From assembly GCA_016840285.1 (NCBI GenBank), contig JAEOSR010000063.1, positions 1-64,000 on the forward strand: a stretch of 64,000 nucleotides of DNA, given 5' to 3'. The notes beneath the pieces were generated by a model, which saw only the letters and a program-made list of their open reading frames with translations, was not told where the DNA came from and made no database searches. Positions within the stretch are counted from its first letter, which is position 1. Every line of letters begins with the position of its first letter. The stretch is from Candidatus Hodarchaeota archaeon (GTDB lineage Archaea; Asgardarchaeota; Heimdallarchaeia; Hodarchaeales; Hodarchaeaceae). The translations under genes were made by a program, and so were the position numbers. Below, one piece after another: positions 26,212 to 35,603 of the stretch.

Positions 26212-27867
26212 ATGAAAATCTCACCAACAAAAAGACCTCTGAGGTACATTTTGATAATAATTATTTTTTTTGGAATAATTTATCCATCCGTAATAACAAA
26301 TCCCATCCAACTTAATGAACCAGATAATTTCTGTATATCTGGTAATATGATAGATGCAAGGGATGAACTTGAGACTGTACTCTCAATAACACATAAAGAT
26401 CCTACTAAGGCTCAAAAAGGATTGACGGTTTTTACTCTCTGGCGACTTTCAATGCATGCTCCTGAACTACATATCATAGATACAATGATTGTCATCACGG
26501 ATATGGAGGGCGATGTCAAACAATTACTCAAGTTTCCTATAGAAGAAGAACCAGATTTAGGAATGCTGGCTTGGGATCCAGAATTTATCAATTCTACCAC
26601 TTTTGTGTATATGCTGGTACCCACCAATCTGGTTCTTTATAATATTCATATACGTCACACTGAAGTTCTTCCTGTTCGTCCAGGTCATCACGATGTGGAA
26701 TATAATCCAATTACTGACACATTTTTGACTGTTCACTTCACTCAGTACGGAGAATATTTAGATAAAGACTTATTATTTGATGATATATACGAATATGATC
26801 GGAATGGGAATGAAATTTGGTTTTGGAACAGCAGCGTTCACATCCCTTTCAATGAAACTTTATTTACAAATGAAGCCTTTTATGACCGCTACCAATGGAC
26901 TCATGCGAATACTATTTTTTGGGATATTGAAGCAAATGCCATTTATTATAATGCACGACATTTAGACACCTTCTATAAGATAGAATATCCTAGTGGAAAA
27001 ATCCTCTGGGCTGCGGGAAAGTTGGGCAATCTGAAGATGTTTGATAGACATGGAAACGAAAAACAGAGTTTATTTTACCATAGTCATGCGGTGGAAGTTA
27101 TTAGTCCTAATTCCTTTATTATTCATGATAATGACTACTTTAACACCACTAGAGACAATCCACAGGAAGCACAAGGGATACCTCGTATACTCGAGGTTGT
27201 CGTTGATGAAGAGACGATGACAATGAATGAGACATGGTTGTGGTTAGCACCAGCAGAGTACTTTGGTGATGTCTGGGGAGATGCTGATCGTTTACCTAAT
27301 GGGAACCGATTAGGAACGTTTGGAGTTCCTACTCATCCTGCCTATATTACTGAAGTTGATCCTCAAGGGGAGATCGTCTGGGAATTAGCACTTGAACAAG
27401 AAAAATGGGATTATTTAGGGATTTATAATGCTGATCGCTTTTTTGAAGCTCCTTTGGTAGAGATCAATCAAACAACATCAAAACAATACACTATTTCAAA
27501 CCCAGATGGAAATATTGTATTACAAGTGAGAACCTGGGATACATTCGACATCCGACTTACTAGAAAGGGATCATTAACACTAACCGAGGGGGATGAGATT
27601 ATAGAATCCATGGATTTCAATTTTCGTCCCCATTGGCAAGAAACTATTGTTTATGTAAATATTTCATCAAAGGGAGAGGAGGGACGAACACTAACTCTTA
27701 CTATAACGAACGAAGATGGCCTTAGTACCGAAAGATCAATAATAATATGTGGAGGAGCTACAACTGAACCAGTAGTTGGTTGGCCTTTAATCTCTATATC
27801 CGTTGGTCTAATAAGTTATTGTGTGCTAAAACAAAAAAGAAAAAAGAGAAAGAGATACACTTTGTAA
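26212..27867 (+). CDS. Arylsulfotransferase (ASST)-like secreted, membrane-anchored protein
   Basis: 551 residues. An N-terminal hydrophobic segment (YILIIIIFFGIIYPSVI) acts as signal or anchor, and a C-terminal helix (WPLISISVGLISYCVL) with a Lys/Arg tail is a second anchor, placing the main domain outside the cell. The body is a beta-propeller: PGHHDVEYNP, QWTHANTIFWD, FYHSHAVEVIS and IIHDNDYFN are typical of the Arylsulfotran families. The histidines at WTHAN and HSHAV are candidates for the sulfate-carrying residue. A C-terminal Ig-like stretch precedes the anchor. Some members have lost activity, so sulfotransfer is not proven. Confidence 0.7.
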   Translation: MKISPTKRPLRYILIIIIFFGIIYPSVITNPIQLNEPDNFCISGNMIDARDELETVLSITHKDPTKAQKGLTVFTLWRLSMHAPELHIIDTMIVITDMEGDVKQLLKFPIEEEPDLGMLAWDPEFINSTTFVYMLVPTNLVLYNIHIRHTEVLPVRPGHHDVEYNPITDTFLTVHFTQYGEYLDKDLLFDDIYEYDRNGNEIWFWNSSVHIPFNETLFTNEAFYDRYQWTHANTIFWDIEANAIYYNARHLDTFYKIEYPSGKILWAAGKLGNLKMFDRHGNEKQSLFYHSHAVEVISPNSFIIHDNDYFNTTRDNPQEAQGIPRILEVVVDEETMTMNETWLWLAPAEYFGDVWGDADRLPNGNRLGTFGVPTHPAYITEVDPQGEIVWELALEQEKWDYLGIYNADRFFEAPLVEINQTTSKQYTISNPDGNIVLQVRTWDTFDIRLTRKGSLTLTEGDEIIESMDFNFRPHWQETIVYVNISSKGEEGRTLTLTITNEDGLSTERSIIICGGATTEPVVGWPLISISVGLISYCVLKQKRKKRKRYTL

Positions 27868-27883
27868 TCTCTTCACCAGAACA

Positions 27884-29140
27884 TCAAAAGTATTTGAGGA
27901 CTGATTGAGGATATTCTTTCTTCAATTTACGAAACTGAATACAAACAGGATAAAGAATAAGTAAACCACAAATCCACACAATTAATGTAATTTGTAACGA
28001 AAAAGCATTCTTGACACCAAGCAGCAACGGTATAAAGCCATATACAACCAAATGTGCACAATAGACAAAGAGTGCTGTAGCTCCGAATACGGTAATTGGT
28101 TTAGCCCATTTCTGAAAAATCTCATGCTCTTGATAATAAAATGCTAATGCAAGAGCTAGACACATTCCACCTAATGTCCAGAGAAAGAAAACGGTACTAG
28201 GAGGGTACTTCGACATGAAGAAAAAGTTTTGAATTGTAAAAGCATCCTCTATTAAGACTCCATCACTAGCCCATAATGGAAAGTAGCTTGTTGGAGTACC
28301 CTGAATTATTCGCACAATAAAGAATCCTATAAGTGTTAGAACGCTGGTTTGCAGAAGGCGTCTCGCTATGTACCTATTGGAGTCAGGTAATTGTTGTTTT
28401 TGCACCAACCACCTACCAAATACAACACCCAAACCCAATACACCTAACCATGGGTCAAGGGGGTACAAACCGTGAGGCCACTGGGGCCATTTCACCACTG
28501 CTTGTAGCCAAATAAGGAACTCAGTGTAATTTGATAAGAGAGGATTAATGATATCACCAATGTAAAATATGGTGAAACTCGTCGGATGAGACCCAGGTTC
28601 AAAGAGGGGATTCCATATAAATTCTGCAAATATTGGAGATAACAACAAGAATAAAGAAAAGCCTAAAATGATTTTAGTATTTATTCTCCTTATAAAGGCG
28701 AAAATAATGAGTCCTACTCCTATTGCTGCTAAAACACCGAAATAAAAGGGCGCAGCATTGAATAACCATGCAATCAAGGTCCATTCAATTAAGAGGAGTA
28801 CTAATCCTCTAATGACCAGATGTTTAGTTATTTCTTCTTGCGAAGTTCCTTGTTCTAATCGTTTTACTTCATACAATACGATAGATGTACCTGCTAAGAA
28901 AACAAACGTAGGGGCACACCAATGAGATACAAAGCGGACTAAGAATTGGACAAGATCTGGTAATACTTCTGGACGGTCTACAAACCAAAATTCGCCAAAG
29001 AAGCGACCTGAATTCCAATAAGTAGAAGCATGATCAAGAGCCATTAGAATAATAACTAATCCCCGGACGAAATCTATTGCAGGAATACGAGGAAGTGATT
29101 TTAGATGTGAATTCTGTTCTTTTTTTTCTTGTACGTTCAT
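27884..29140 (-). CDS. DUF1624 / HGSNAT-like integral membrane acyltransferase
   Basis: 418 residues, about ten transmembrane helices. RIPAIDFVRGLVIILMALDH (residues ~18-37) is the conserved first helix of the family that includes heparan-alpha-glucosaminide N-acetyltransferase, and the aspartate-histidine pair at its end is family typical. SHWCAPTFVFLAGTS follows in the next helix. The likely role is transfer of acetyl groups across the membrane to an external sugar or lipid. It converges on the arylsulfotransferase-like gene with 16 nt between stops and follows the M1 peptidase gene by 22 nt, in the same direction. Confidence 0.75.
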   Translation of the reverse strand: MNVQEKKEQNSHLKSLPRIPAIDFVRGLVIILMALDHASTYWNSGRFFGEFWFVDRPEVLPDLVQFLVRFVSHWCAPTFVFLAGTSIVLYEVKRLEQGTSQEEITKHLVIRGLVLLLIEWTLIAWLFNAAPFYFGVLAAIGVGLIIFAFIRRINTKIILGFSLFLLLSPIFAEFIWNPLFEPGSHPTSFTIFYIGDIINPLLSNYTEFLIWLQAVVKWPQWPHGLYPLDPWLGVLGLGVVFGRWLVQKQQLPDSNRYIARRLLQTSVLTLIGFFIVRIIQGTPTSYFPLWASDGVLIEDAFTIQNFFFMSKYPPSTVFFLWTLGGMCLALALAFYYQEHEIFQKWAKPITVFGATALFVYCAHLVVYGFIPLLLGVKNAFSLQITLIVWICGLLILYPVCIQFRKLKKEYPQSVLKYF

Positions 29141-29162
29141 TTTATTAACCTATTCAACTTTT

Positions 29163-31292
29163 TTAGGGAATCTTCGTTTTTTTAACTCCCCAAACGACAT
29201 AACCCGATATTACACAAAAAGCAATAAGAAATACTGAAAGCTCTATTAATCCAACTAGGTTTGTTTTGAACCAATCATCAGTCCTGAATGTTAACGCGGT
29301 AACATCAGCCGACCACAATTGAACAAGGACATCGGATTCGTACATCAAAAGTACTGCTCCAGGATCGCCTCTATCGGGAAACACAAGGATTACGGTTGTT
29401 GTACCATTTATCCAGACTTGCTCACGATGGTATATTTCCTGTTGTTGAGAATCCATAACTTGAAGATGAAGTTGCTGGGAATAGGTATATTCGTTCTTGT
29501 TTTCGTTGAGATCACCAACCGTGACAGTTATTACTCCTGTATTTGAATTAAAATCTATGTTCCTGAAATAATAGCTAGGAAGGTAAGGATTGTCAAACCA
29601 AGGGAGGAAATACCAATCTAAGGATTGGCTAGTCACTACTTCGAAGGATTTTTGAAGATCAGGAAAGGTAGGCAATTTAAACTTGTACTCTTTGAAGAAA
29701 TATCGTAATCCTGCAATGTAATTATTGTATCCAATCGTTAAGCGAAGCTTTTGCAAGATTAATGGTGCTTTTGTGTAAGCAGTATAACGATAACTCATAT
29801 TAGTGTCAAGGAAATTGTAAATTGATTGATTAATTTTACTTGGTTGGCTATTTTCCTCGTAATAGGTTCTTACAATATCTAGTGGCCAATAATCATCAAA
29901 ATAATGCCAGTCTGGATAATAATGGTCGAAATAGTAATCAGTTGACCAGCAAGTTAAGCCCTCATCCAAGTGTCCCCAGTCAATTTGATCATTTCCAACT
30001 AGTTGACACCACCACTGATGAGCTGTTTCATGTACAATAACCATCTCTTGATAGAACTCATAGTTGTCAGGATGCTGGATTATAATGGATTCAGATATTT
30101 GTACCTGACAGGGATATTCCATACCACCATAGAACCCATAAGTCTCTACAACATTAAAAGTACTGTAAGGATAAGACCCAAAAGAATCATTGAAAAGAAT
30201 CAAGGAGTTGATTGCAGCATTGAGAGCCTTATTTTCCCATAGACTACTACTATGCGGTAAATAATAACATGATACATTCACACCGTTAATAATCTCAGAT
30301 TCTACTAGAAAATATTGTGATGCAGAAAACACCACTTCTCGAACTGGATAGTGAGGATTGTAATGATAAATGGTTGATGTTCCAACAGTTGTGCTGGTGA
30401 GTAATTCCCCTGTTGCAACGACAATCAGATCGTTAGGAACTTCAATAACAAGATTATAGTAAGCCATATCAAAATAAAAAGGATCACCCATTGGGAGATA
30501 CTCATCAATATTCCACCCATCATACTCATCATACACACAGGGTATCGGATAAAAAGCAGTGCAAGTATAAACCCGTGATTGGTTACTATCGAATCCATAG
30601 GAATTAGCTCTATCTTGACCATCGGGAAGAGTCGTATAAAATGCTATACGAAAAGATACGCTCTGGTTAACCTCCAAGGGAGAAGTGAGATTCACCCACA
30701 TCAGTTGTCGGTCGGAGAAAACATCATAGAGAAGATTAGTACTTGGAGAATCAGTGGTCGAGACATTTAAAATGATAATCTCTCCCTGACGATTTTCATG
30801 CTGCATACCAAAAGGATAAAGATGGAATGGAATAGAATCAATTGTGATCGGATCATTATTAACATACATTACTGTTAAATTCCCTTCAATCACAGAAAGA
30901 GCTTCATCTAATTTGACTGATAAGGATAAATTCGTGAATCTCTCCTCATTGTTCAGTTGATTAAACTGGATTTGGTCTTTCGGAAGCTTTTTTATGATAT
31001 TCTTGAGATTATCTGCATTTATTCTTTCAGCTTCGGGATTTGTAGTATATTCAGAGTATTCAAAGTAAACTGAATCGCAATAGGAGGCTGAAAGAATAGT
31101 ACCAATAAAACTTGATCCAACTATCAAGATTATAGTAAGGAATAATGCTGTTATCGAATTATATCTTCTTTGAAACACAGGTAGAGCCATCCTTCGATAG
31201 ATCCTCTGAATGACACATGACAGAGGAGTATATTTTGACATAATATACTCGAGTGTTGGGGCAATTATATTGTCCATTCTGAAGGAAACCAT
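29163..31292 (-). CDS. Membrane-anchored M1 family zinc metallopeptidase
   Basis: 709 residues. The zinc site is complete: HETAH at 421-425 and E444 in HLDEGLTCWS, the HExxH-x18-E pattern of gluzincins. GGMEYP at 389-394 replaces the usual GxMEN exopeptidase motif; the missing Asn may alter amino-terminal recognition. Helix ~47-68 (ITALFLTIILIVGSSFIG) and a C-terminal helix (LVGLIELSVFLIAFCVI) anchor it, with the catalytic domain outside the cell. An N-terminal ~45-residue basic segment precedes the first helix, so the true start may be one of several internal Met codons. Same strand as the DUF1624 gene, 22 nt apart. Confidence 0.88.
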   Translation of the reverse strand: MVSFRMDNIIAPTLEYIMSKYTPLSCVIQRIYRRMALPVFQRRYNSITALFLTIILIVGSSFIGTILSASYCDSVYFEYSEYTTNPEAERINADNLKNIIKKLPKDQIQFNQLNNEERFTNLSLSVKLDEALSVIEGNLTVMYVNNDPITIDSIPFHLYPFGMQHENRQGEIIILNVSTTDSPSTNLLYDVFSDRQLMWVNLTSPLEVNQSVSFRIAFYTTLPDGQDRANSYGFDSNQSRVYTCTAFYPIPCVYDEYDGWNIDEYLPMGDPFYFDMAYYNLVIEVPNDLIVVATGELLTSTTVGTSTIYHYNPHYPVREVVFSASQYFLVESEIINGVNVSCYYLPHSSSLWENKALNAAINSLILFNDSFGSYPYSTFNVVETYGFYGGMEYPCQVQISESIIIQHPDNYEFYQEMVIVHETAHQWWCQLVGNDQIDWGHLDEGLTCWSTDYYFDHYYPDWHYFDDYWPLDIVRTYYEENSQPSKINQSIYNFLDTNMSYRYTAYTKAPLILQKLRLTIGYNNYIAGLRYFFKEYKFKLPTFPDLQKSFEVVTSQSLDWYFLPWFDNPYLPSYYFRNIDFNSNTGVITVTVGDLNENKNEYTYSQQLHLQVMDSQQQEIYHREQVWINGTTTVILVFPDRGDPGAVLLMYESDVLVQLWSADVTALTFRTDDWFKTNLVGLIELSVFLIAFCVISGYVVWGVKKTKIP

Positions 31293-31462
31293 CCTTTCTA
31301 AGCAATGAAAAATAGTTTTTCTCGATTACTCGGTTAGTAGAACAGCTTGTAGATGGACATTTACCCTGGAAGCTTCGATTATCCTTTCACTGGATTTTCT
31401 TCTTGATTTCTGCAACCAATCTAGAACAGCTCCAATCTTTGCACCAATAAGGAAGGACTTGA

Positions 31463-31774
31463 TCAATTGCCAAGCGTCAGAACCATGTGAGGATAGATAG
31501 TGCCAGCTCGAAGAGAAATCTTATTCTTAGTCTTAACTTTGATATCTCGAATCAGTTCATAAGTACTTGATCTTTTCTTGGCACTTAAGGTAGATAAAAT
31601 AAGTAAAGTTGATAAATCCTTACCTAAATACGAATTATATTCACGGGTGGACTCACTATGAACCATTCGAACCATAGAAGTGTTATCTGGAGAAATACAT
31701 AAACTATCTTCGAATATTCGAGAAATCTTGGAATGAACTATCTCTGCAACATATACCAATAAGAAAAGAGACAA
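31463..31774 (-). pseudogene. Truncated PadR-like winged-helix fragment
   Basis: 103 residues. The C-terminal half, LSTLLILSTLSAKKRSSTYE followed by LRAGTIYPHM, closely follows the first two helices and the GTLYP wing start of PadR-family transcriptional repressors. It stops right after that point, so the rest of the wing and the dimerisation helix are absent. The N-terminal half has no counterpart in PadR proteins. I read this as a decayed or rearranged regulator. A real short protein cannot be excluded. No target operator is identifiable. Neighbouring sequence on both sides lacks intact genes. Confidence 0.45.
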
Positions 31775-31809
31775 ATTAAAAATTTGATTAAACTTAGTTT
31801 TAATATTTG

Positions 31810-32035
31810 TTAAAATTGTCGAAATTGGTCATCCTCTAGAAGCTCGTCCAAAGACCATTCCTTAAGAATATCAGAGAGAGTGCGATAAATGTACCGTTTT
31901 CCGTAATTATAAGCCGTTTTCAATAATGTATCGATTAACTGAGCCTCGTCGTGCAAAAGATCTCCTTCATTTCTAGAGGAGAAAAACTGGTTCTTAAAGC
32001 TAACGAAATAGGCCAGAAATATAAGAATGGAATAT
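31810..32035 (-). other. Open frame remnant without clear start
   Basis: Leftward open frame of about 75 codons ending at the TAA at 31810-31812. It reads NEGDLLHDEAQLIDTLLKTA, then YRTLSDILKEWSLDELLEDD, an ordinary helical protein mix. No ATG, GTG or TTG with a plausible ribosome site precedes it, so it is either the tail of a broken gene or chance. It lies in the gene-poor stretch between the PadR fragment and the nuclease-ATPase cassette. Confidence 0.3.
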
Positions 32036-32297
32036 TAAACTATTGGCTTGTAACAATATTAATCAGCATAATTTTGGTCAAATTATAAAGTACCTGTTTG
32101 AAAGCGATAGTTTTACCAAAAAAAGGGGATTGGTGCTATAAAAACATAATTAACATTGAGTAATCGTGAAAAGGCTTATAAAACAAAAATGTCGGGAAAT
32201 AACTATTAAATCCCTACTCTCCACTCAGTTTTAGATATTTCTGAGATTACGCACGAAAACAAGATATCAATGTCATTAGGAAACTTTGGTTTTCATT
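32036..32297. other. Noncoding stretch downstream of the nuclease-ATPase cassette
   Basis: AT-rich. Two TATA-like strings (around 32137-32143 and 32174-32181) point rightward into no gene. No RNA structure or repeat recognised. Confidence 0.35.
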
Positions 32298-32696
32298 TTA
32301 ATAAAGTAGAACATTTTGTTGTTTATCAGAATTGTCTTCTATTTTTGTTTCTATCCCCGAAGAGAGAATTCGAATCAAATCATTCCTTGTAAGTAAGAAA
32401 ATTCGAATTTTCTCAGCAAGGGATTGTGCAGGTTCAGAAAAGTAATTCGTTACTACAAGCATTTTAGATAAGAATCGACTATTTTTCATAACCTTTTCTG
32501 CACGAATAACGATATCAACACCGACAGCACGTTTCCAATCTTTGATCAGGACTCCAATGCCTTCATTTTCATCGCCATTTTGGATAGCGAAACTAATTTC
32601 GTCATTGACATAAGAACTATCAATCATTAAATTTCGTTGACGACAGTACTCGCGTGTAAGCTCTTCTAATCCAAGTAGTTGGTAATTATTTTTCAC
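32298..32696 (-). CDS. Mrr-like restriction-endonuclease-fold protein
   Basis: 132 residues. GIGVLIKDWKRAVGVDIVIRAEK (read in two halves at 47-58 and 59-68) followed by KMLVVTNYFSEPAQSLAEKI matches the beta3-alpha-beta4 core of Mrr-type PD-(D/E)XK nucleases, where the pattern is Q/E-x-K-W then a VTN-xFS-xxA helix. K52 would be the catalytic lysine; the usual acidic/Gln residue two before is Leu50, so activity may be altered. The upstream acid could be D32 or E34. It overlaps the preceding ATPase gene by 11 nt and is third in the operon, suggesting it is the effector of the ATPases. Confidence 0.6.
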   Translation of the reverse strand: MKNNYQLLGLEELTREYCRQRNLMIDSSYVNDEISFAIQNGDENEGIGVLIKDWKRAVGVDIVIRAEKVMKNSRFLSKMLVVTNYFSEPAQSLAEKIRIFLLTRNDLIRILSSGIETKIEDNSDKQQNVLLY

Positions 32697-33825
32697 GATT
32701 TATCCCTTCATATGTGATACGAGCAGCTTCAGTAACAACTGATTCGAATGCAAGATGCTCAAGAATTCCGAAAATTGCTTTATTTGGCCGATAGGCCTTT
32801 TCTCTTAAATCTCGATCTGTCGATTGCTCATAAATCAGATTACCACTCAATAAATCTCCCAAGTGGTGACTAATGGTGCTTTTGGTTTTATTCATCAAGA
32901 TTGTTAAGACTTTGTGGATAAGGTATTTCCGTTTAGCAGGGGGAAGGAAGTCATTCTGAACTTCTCGTACAAGGATTTCACGAAGGATTGGTGACTTACT
33001 TGAAGGAAAAGTTCTCAAAACTTCTGGATTTATCCCAAAGGTATAACGAATGTCATCTATTCTCCTAGAAAATCTAAAGAATTCTTCTAGAATTCTTATA
33101 GCTACTCCTGGGTTCCCTAGAGATAGGTTTGCGATCTCTTGAAGTTCATTATCAGCTATATTGGGGAGACTAGATCCTCCATAACAGATGGAGAGACGCC
33201 GATGAAGAATATTACTGATATCTGTTGAAGTAAGGTGGGGCATTGATAAGAAATGGTAGTAGGATTTATCACCACTTTGAATGCAAAGACGGCGGTAGAT
33301 TTCAAATTCCGTATTATCCATAATTGCAATGATTTTAGGTGAATGGTGATTAGCGGGTGATTTCAGCGACAGAAGCCGGGGAAGTGTTTTATGTAGATAA
33401 AAAGCCTTATCAAGAAAAATAACATCGACCTCTGATTCCAAATTCAAACTAAATGATAATGTTTCATTGGGTTGAAACGTTCGTTCTGTAAAAAAGGAAG
33501 AAGCATCCTGATAATTAGCTGAAACCTTTAATTTTCGACTGTATTCTTGAAAAATATGAGCGAAGATTGTTTTTCCACTACCCTGGGGCCCCTTTAAGGT
33601 CAAGAGATCTTGAGAAGAATAATGAATAAAATCGACTATCTTGGCAATGAGTGTACCAATCTGCGGGTTCTCTCCATAAAAGGCCTTAGGTTGTTGGAGA
33701 GGAAGCAAAGGATCACAAGGATCACATATATAGCCCAGTTTTCTCCATTTTTCTTTTTGTGCAACCAATTTTGCCGCAGATTCAAAGAGGGCACTAATGG
33801 CTGGATCAAGCTGATCCTCTTTCAT
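32686..33825 (-). CDS. Divergent P-loop ATPase with C-terminal winged helix
   Basis: 379 residues. Walker A is GPQGSGKT at 79-86. Walker B is VDVIFLDK at 133-140, with Lys where the catalytic Glu normally sits, so hydrolysis may be weak. SLGNPGVAIRILEEF (about 232-246) is a helical lid of the Orc1/Cdc6-like or STAND AAA type. The C-terminal ~90 residues contain KSTISHHLGDLLSGNLIYE, a winged helix-turn-helix. It is translationally coupled to the upstream ATPase (4 nt overlap) and to the Mrr-like gene (11 nt overlap). Probable DNA-binding switch protein. Confidence 0.65.
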   Translation of the reverse strand: MKEDQLDPAISALFESAAKLVAQKEKWRKLGYICDPCDPLLPLQQPKAFYGENPQIGTLIAKIVDFIHYSSQDLLTLKGPQGSGKTIFAHIFQEYSRKLKVSANYQDASSFFTERTFQPNETLSFSLNLESEVDVIFLDKAFYLHKTLPRLLSLKSPANHHSPKIIAIMDNTEFEIYRRLCIQSGDKSYYHFLSMPHLTSTDISNILHRRLSICYGGSSLPNIADNELQEIANLSLGNPGVAIRILEEFFRFSRRIDDIRYTFGINPEVLRTFPSSKSPILREILVREVQNDFLPPAKRKYLIHKVLTILMNKTKSTISHHLGDLLSGNLIYEQSTDRDLREKAYRPNKAIFGILEHLAFESVVTEAARITYEGINREK

Positions 33826-35174
33826 GATTGTTCCCTCCTTGCTAAAAGAATGGTAGATGGTTTAATGTCGTATTTCCGGGGGCTAAGCCGATGATATACG
33901 GTAAGAATCTCTAAGACACTGGCCAGATAGGATTTCCAGCGGGGGATTGGTGATTTCCAGTTGACAGTAAAAATTTTCGATCGAGCATCATGGACATCAT
34001 CAATCGTTTCTAAGATAGGTAAAGGAAAGGTGGAGGTTAACGGTTTGAGATGATAGTGCATGGTAGAGAGATTGACACCTAGTTCTCTCGCAAGAAAAGT
34101 ACTTCGTAAGCCATCCTCACCTGTAGTAGGGAAAAAGAACCTTTCACGGTGTTGTTGACTGAGGATTAAAGCAATAATCTCACGGCGTTTTGGGGTAATT
34201 AGATTAGTGATTTCTTCCTCATCCGAGCCACTATCGAGAGAGTTTACTAGTTGAACGACTGTATCATAGCCTAACCGACGTATTAACGGTTCTATTGTGC
34301 GAACTGTTGCCCTATTAAGATCGTGCACGACTAATTCATGCAAACAGTCTGAAGCGAGTTGTAATGCCACCGTAGGGATACCCAGACTATGATCAGCAAT
34401 TATCTCAATTACTCTAGGTGTAAAAATTTCTGTGGGACTACGAGCGAGTTTTATTCTTTGAGTAATCAGTTGAATAATTTCAGATTTAGAAAAGACTGGG
34501 AAAAAGAAAAATTGAGGATTGAAGTAAGCAAAGAGAGAATGGGAAGTTGAGACATAGTCGGCTTCTGAAAGAACGGCTAAGGTCAAACTTTGCATAAATC
34601 CAATGATAATAACCCCATACTGGGCTTGTCTTAGGATATCGGCAATGAACTCCCTAAAGCGGGGAATTGCCGCTGTACCAGTGATGGTATAATCTAAGCT
34701 ATCAACAAAAATAATGAGAGGTTTTTCAACAAGTGTAATTTGTCTAAGGAACTGTTCATAGGTCTGAAAGGTTTGAGTAGGAGAGTCGAGTGACTCCTGA
34801 ATCTCAAGAGGTTCTCGCCAGATGGATAAATCAGCATACAGGGTGTCATAATCTTGGAACCCAATTTGATCCCACTCTCGGTTGAAATGGCGAGCGAGAA
34901 ATGATTTCCCGCATCCTTGAAGGCCATGGATCAGTAAATGGCGAAAAGGGGTACGAGGGTCTTCCTCGAATAAGCGAATGGCATTACCAACCTGACGAGC
35001 AAAGTTTAATAAGACATCTTCCCTAGCAACGAGAAAAGTAGGGTCACTAGGATCCACATTCATAAGAAAAGGGTCATGAGAAAAACCGAAACGCTGAAAA
35101 GGAGACTTGGCGTCCACTTGACCAGAACGTCCAGCCTTTAACGCCTCACGAAGTTTTTCTGCAAGCTTAGACAT
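33822..35174 (-). CDS. Orc1/Cdc6- or STAND-like P-loop ATPase with winged helix
   Basis: 450 residues, first gene of the cassette. Walker A is GLQGCGKS at 84-91 and Walker B is LIIFVDSLDY at 153-162 (D158). A lid segment, HSLGIPTVALQLASDCLHEL, sits near 273-292, followed by a C-terminal wHTH with LARELGVNLSTMHYHLKPL. The overall order (ATPase, helical lid, wHTH) parallels archaeal Orc1/Cdc6, but the sequence is clearly different and no origin repeats flank it. The N-terminal PFQRFGFSHDPFL resembles the leader of ExeA/Orc-like ATPases. It may sense DNA or nucleotide and license the nuclease. Confidence 0.65.
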   Translation of the reverse strand: MSKLAEKLREALKAGRSGQVDAKSPFQRFGFSHDPFLMNVDPSDPTFLVAREDVLLNFARQVGNAIRLFEEDPRTPFRHLLIHGLQGCGKSFLARHFNREWDQIGFQDYDTLYADLSIWREPLEIQESLDSPTQTFQTYEQFLRQITLVEKPLIIFVDSLDYTITGTAAIPRFREFIADILRQAQYGVIIIGFMQSLTLAVLSEADYVSTSHSLFAYFNPQFFFFPVFSKSEIIQLITQRIKLARSPTEIFTPRVIEIIADHSLGIPTVALQLASDCLHELVVHDLNRATVRTIEPLIRRLGYDTVVQLVNSLDSGSDEEEITNLITPKRREIIALILSQQHRERFFFPTTGEDGLRSTFLARELGVNLSTMHYHLKPLTSTFPLPILETIDDVHDARSKIFTVNWKSPIPRWKSYLASVLEILTVYHRLSPRKYDIKPSTILLARREQS

Positions 35175-35603
35175 GAAATCAAACCAAAGATGGGGGTGAG
35201 TACTCGCGAGAGTAGGAAAGACAAAGTGCTGGAGATCTCTTTACTGAGGAAAAACGATCCAGAAACCAACCAGAATTTTTCCTAATAAGAGATGAGTCGG
35301 AGGGAAAGATACTACTCAACGCAATTTCGGAAGTAAGCATTCGAAATAGATCAAATCGAACTAATCGAAGAAGGGATTTATAAAACTATCTCAAACCAAA
35401 CATTATCACTATATTATGATGATATACAGTTGCGTTATAATTATATCATGACTACTTTCCCGCTCTTCCTTTTAAAACTAAAGATCCTCGAACTAATTCG
35501 TATTCTTTGAGTAGTACACTAAAGCATTGTTCCCAGTAAGAACAAAGTCTTTTATTCCCGCTATTCTTTCGTTATACAGTTTTTTGGTAAAAAATGTTTT
35601 TCT
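35175..35603. other. Upstream region of the ATPase-nuclease cassette
   Basis: 429 bp without a gene. A TATA-like string around 35377-35385 (TTTTATAAA when read leftward) lies ~200 nt upstream of the ATPase start, which would leave a long leader. The rest is AT-rich at the right and mixed at the left. No repeats, RNA genes or origin-like iterons are apparent. Confidence 0.35.

Noticed and set aside
35175..35603. Possible replication origin next to Orc1/Cdc6-like ATPases
   Set aside because: No origin-recognition-box-like repeats were seen in the flanking intergenic DNA, and the ATPases are coupled to a nuclease gene instead.
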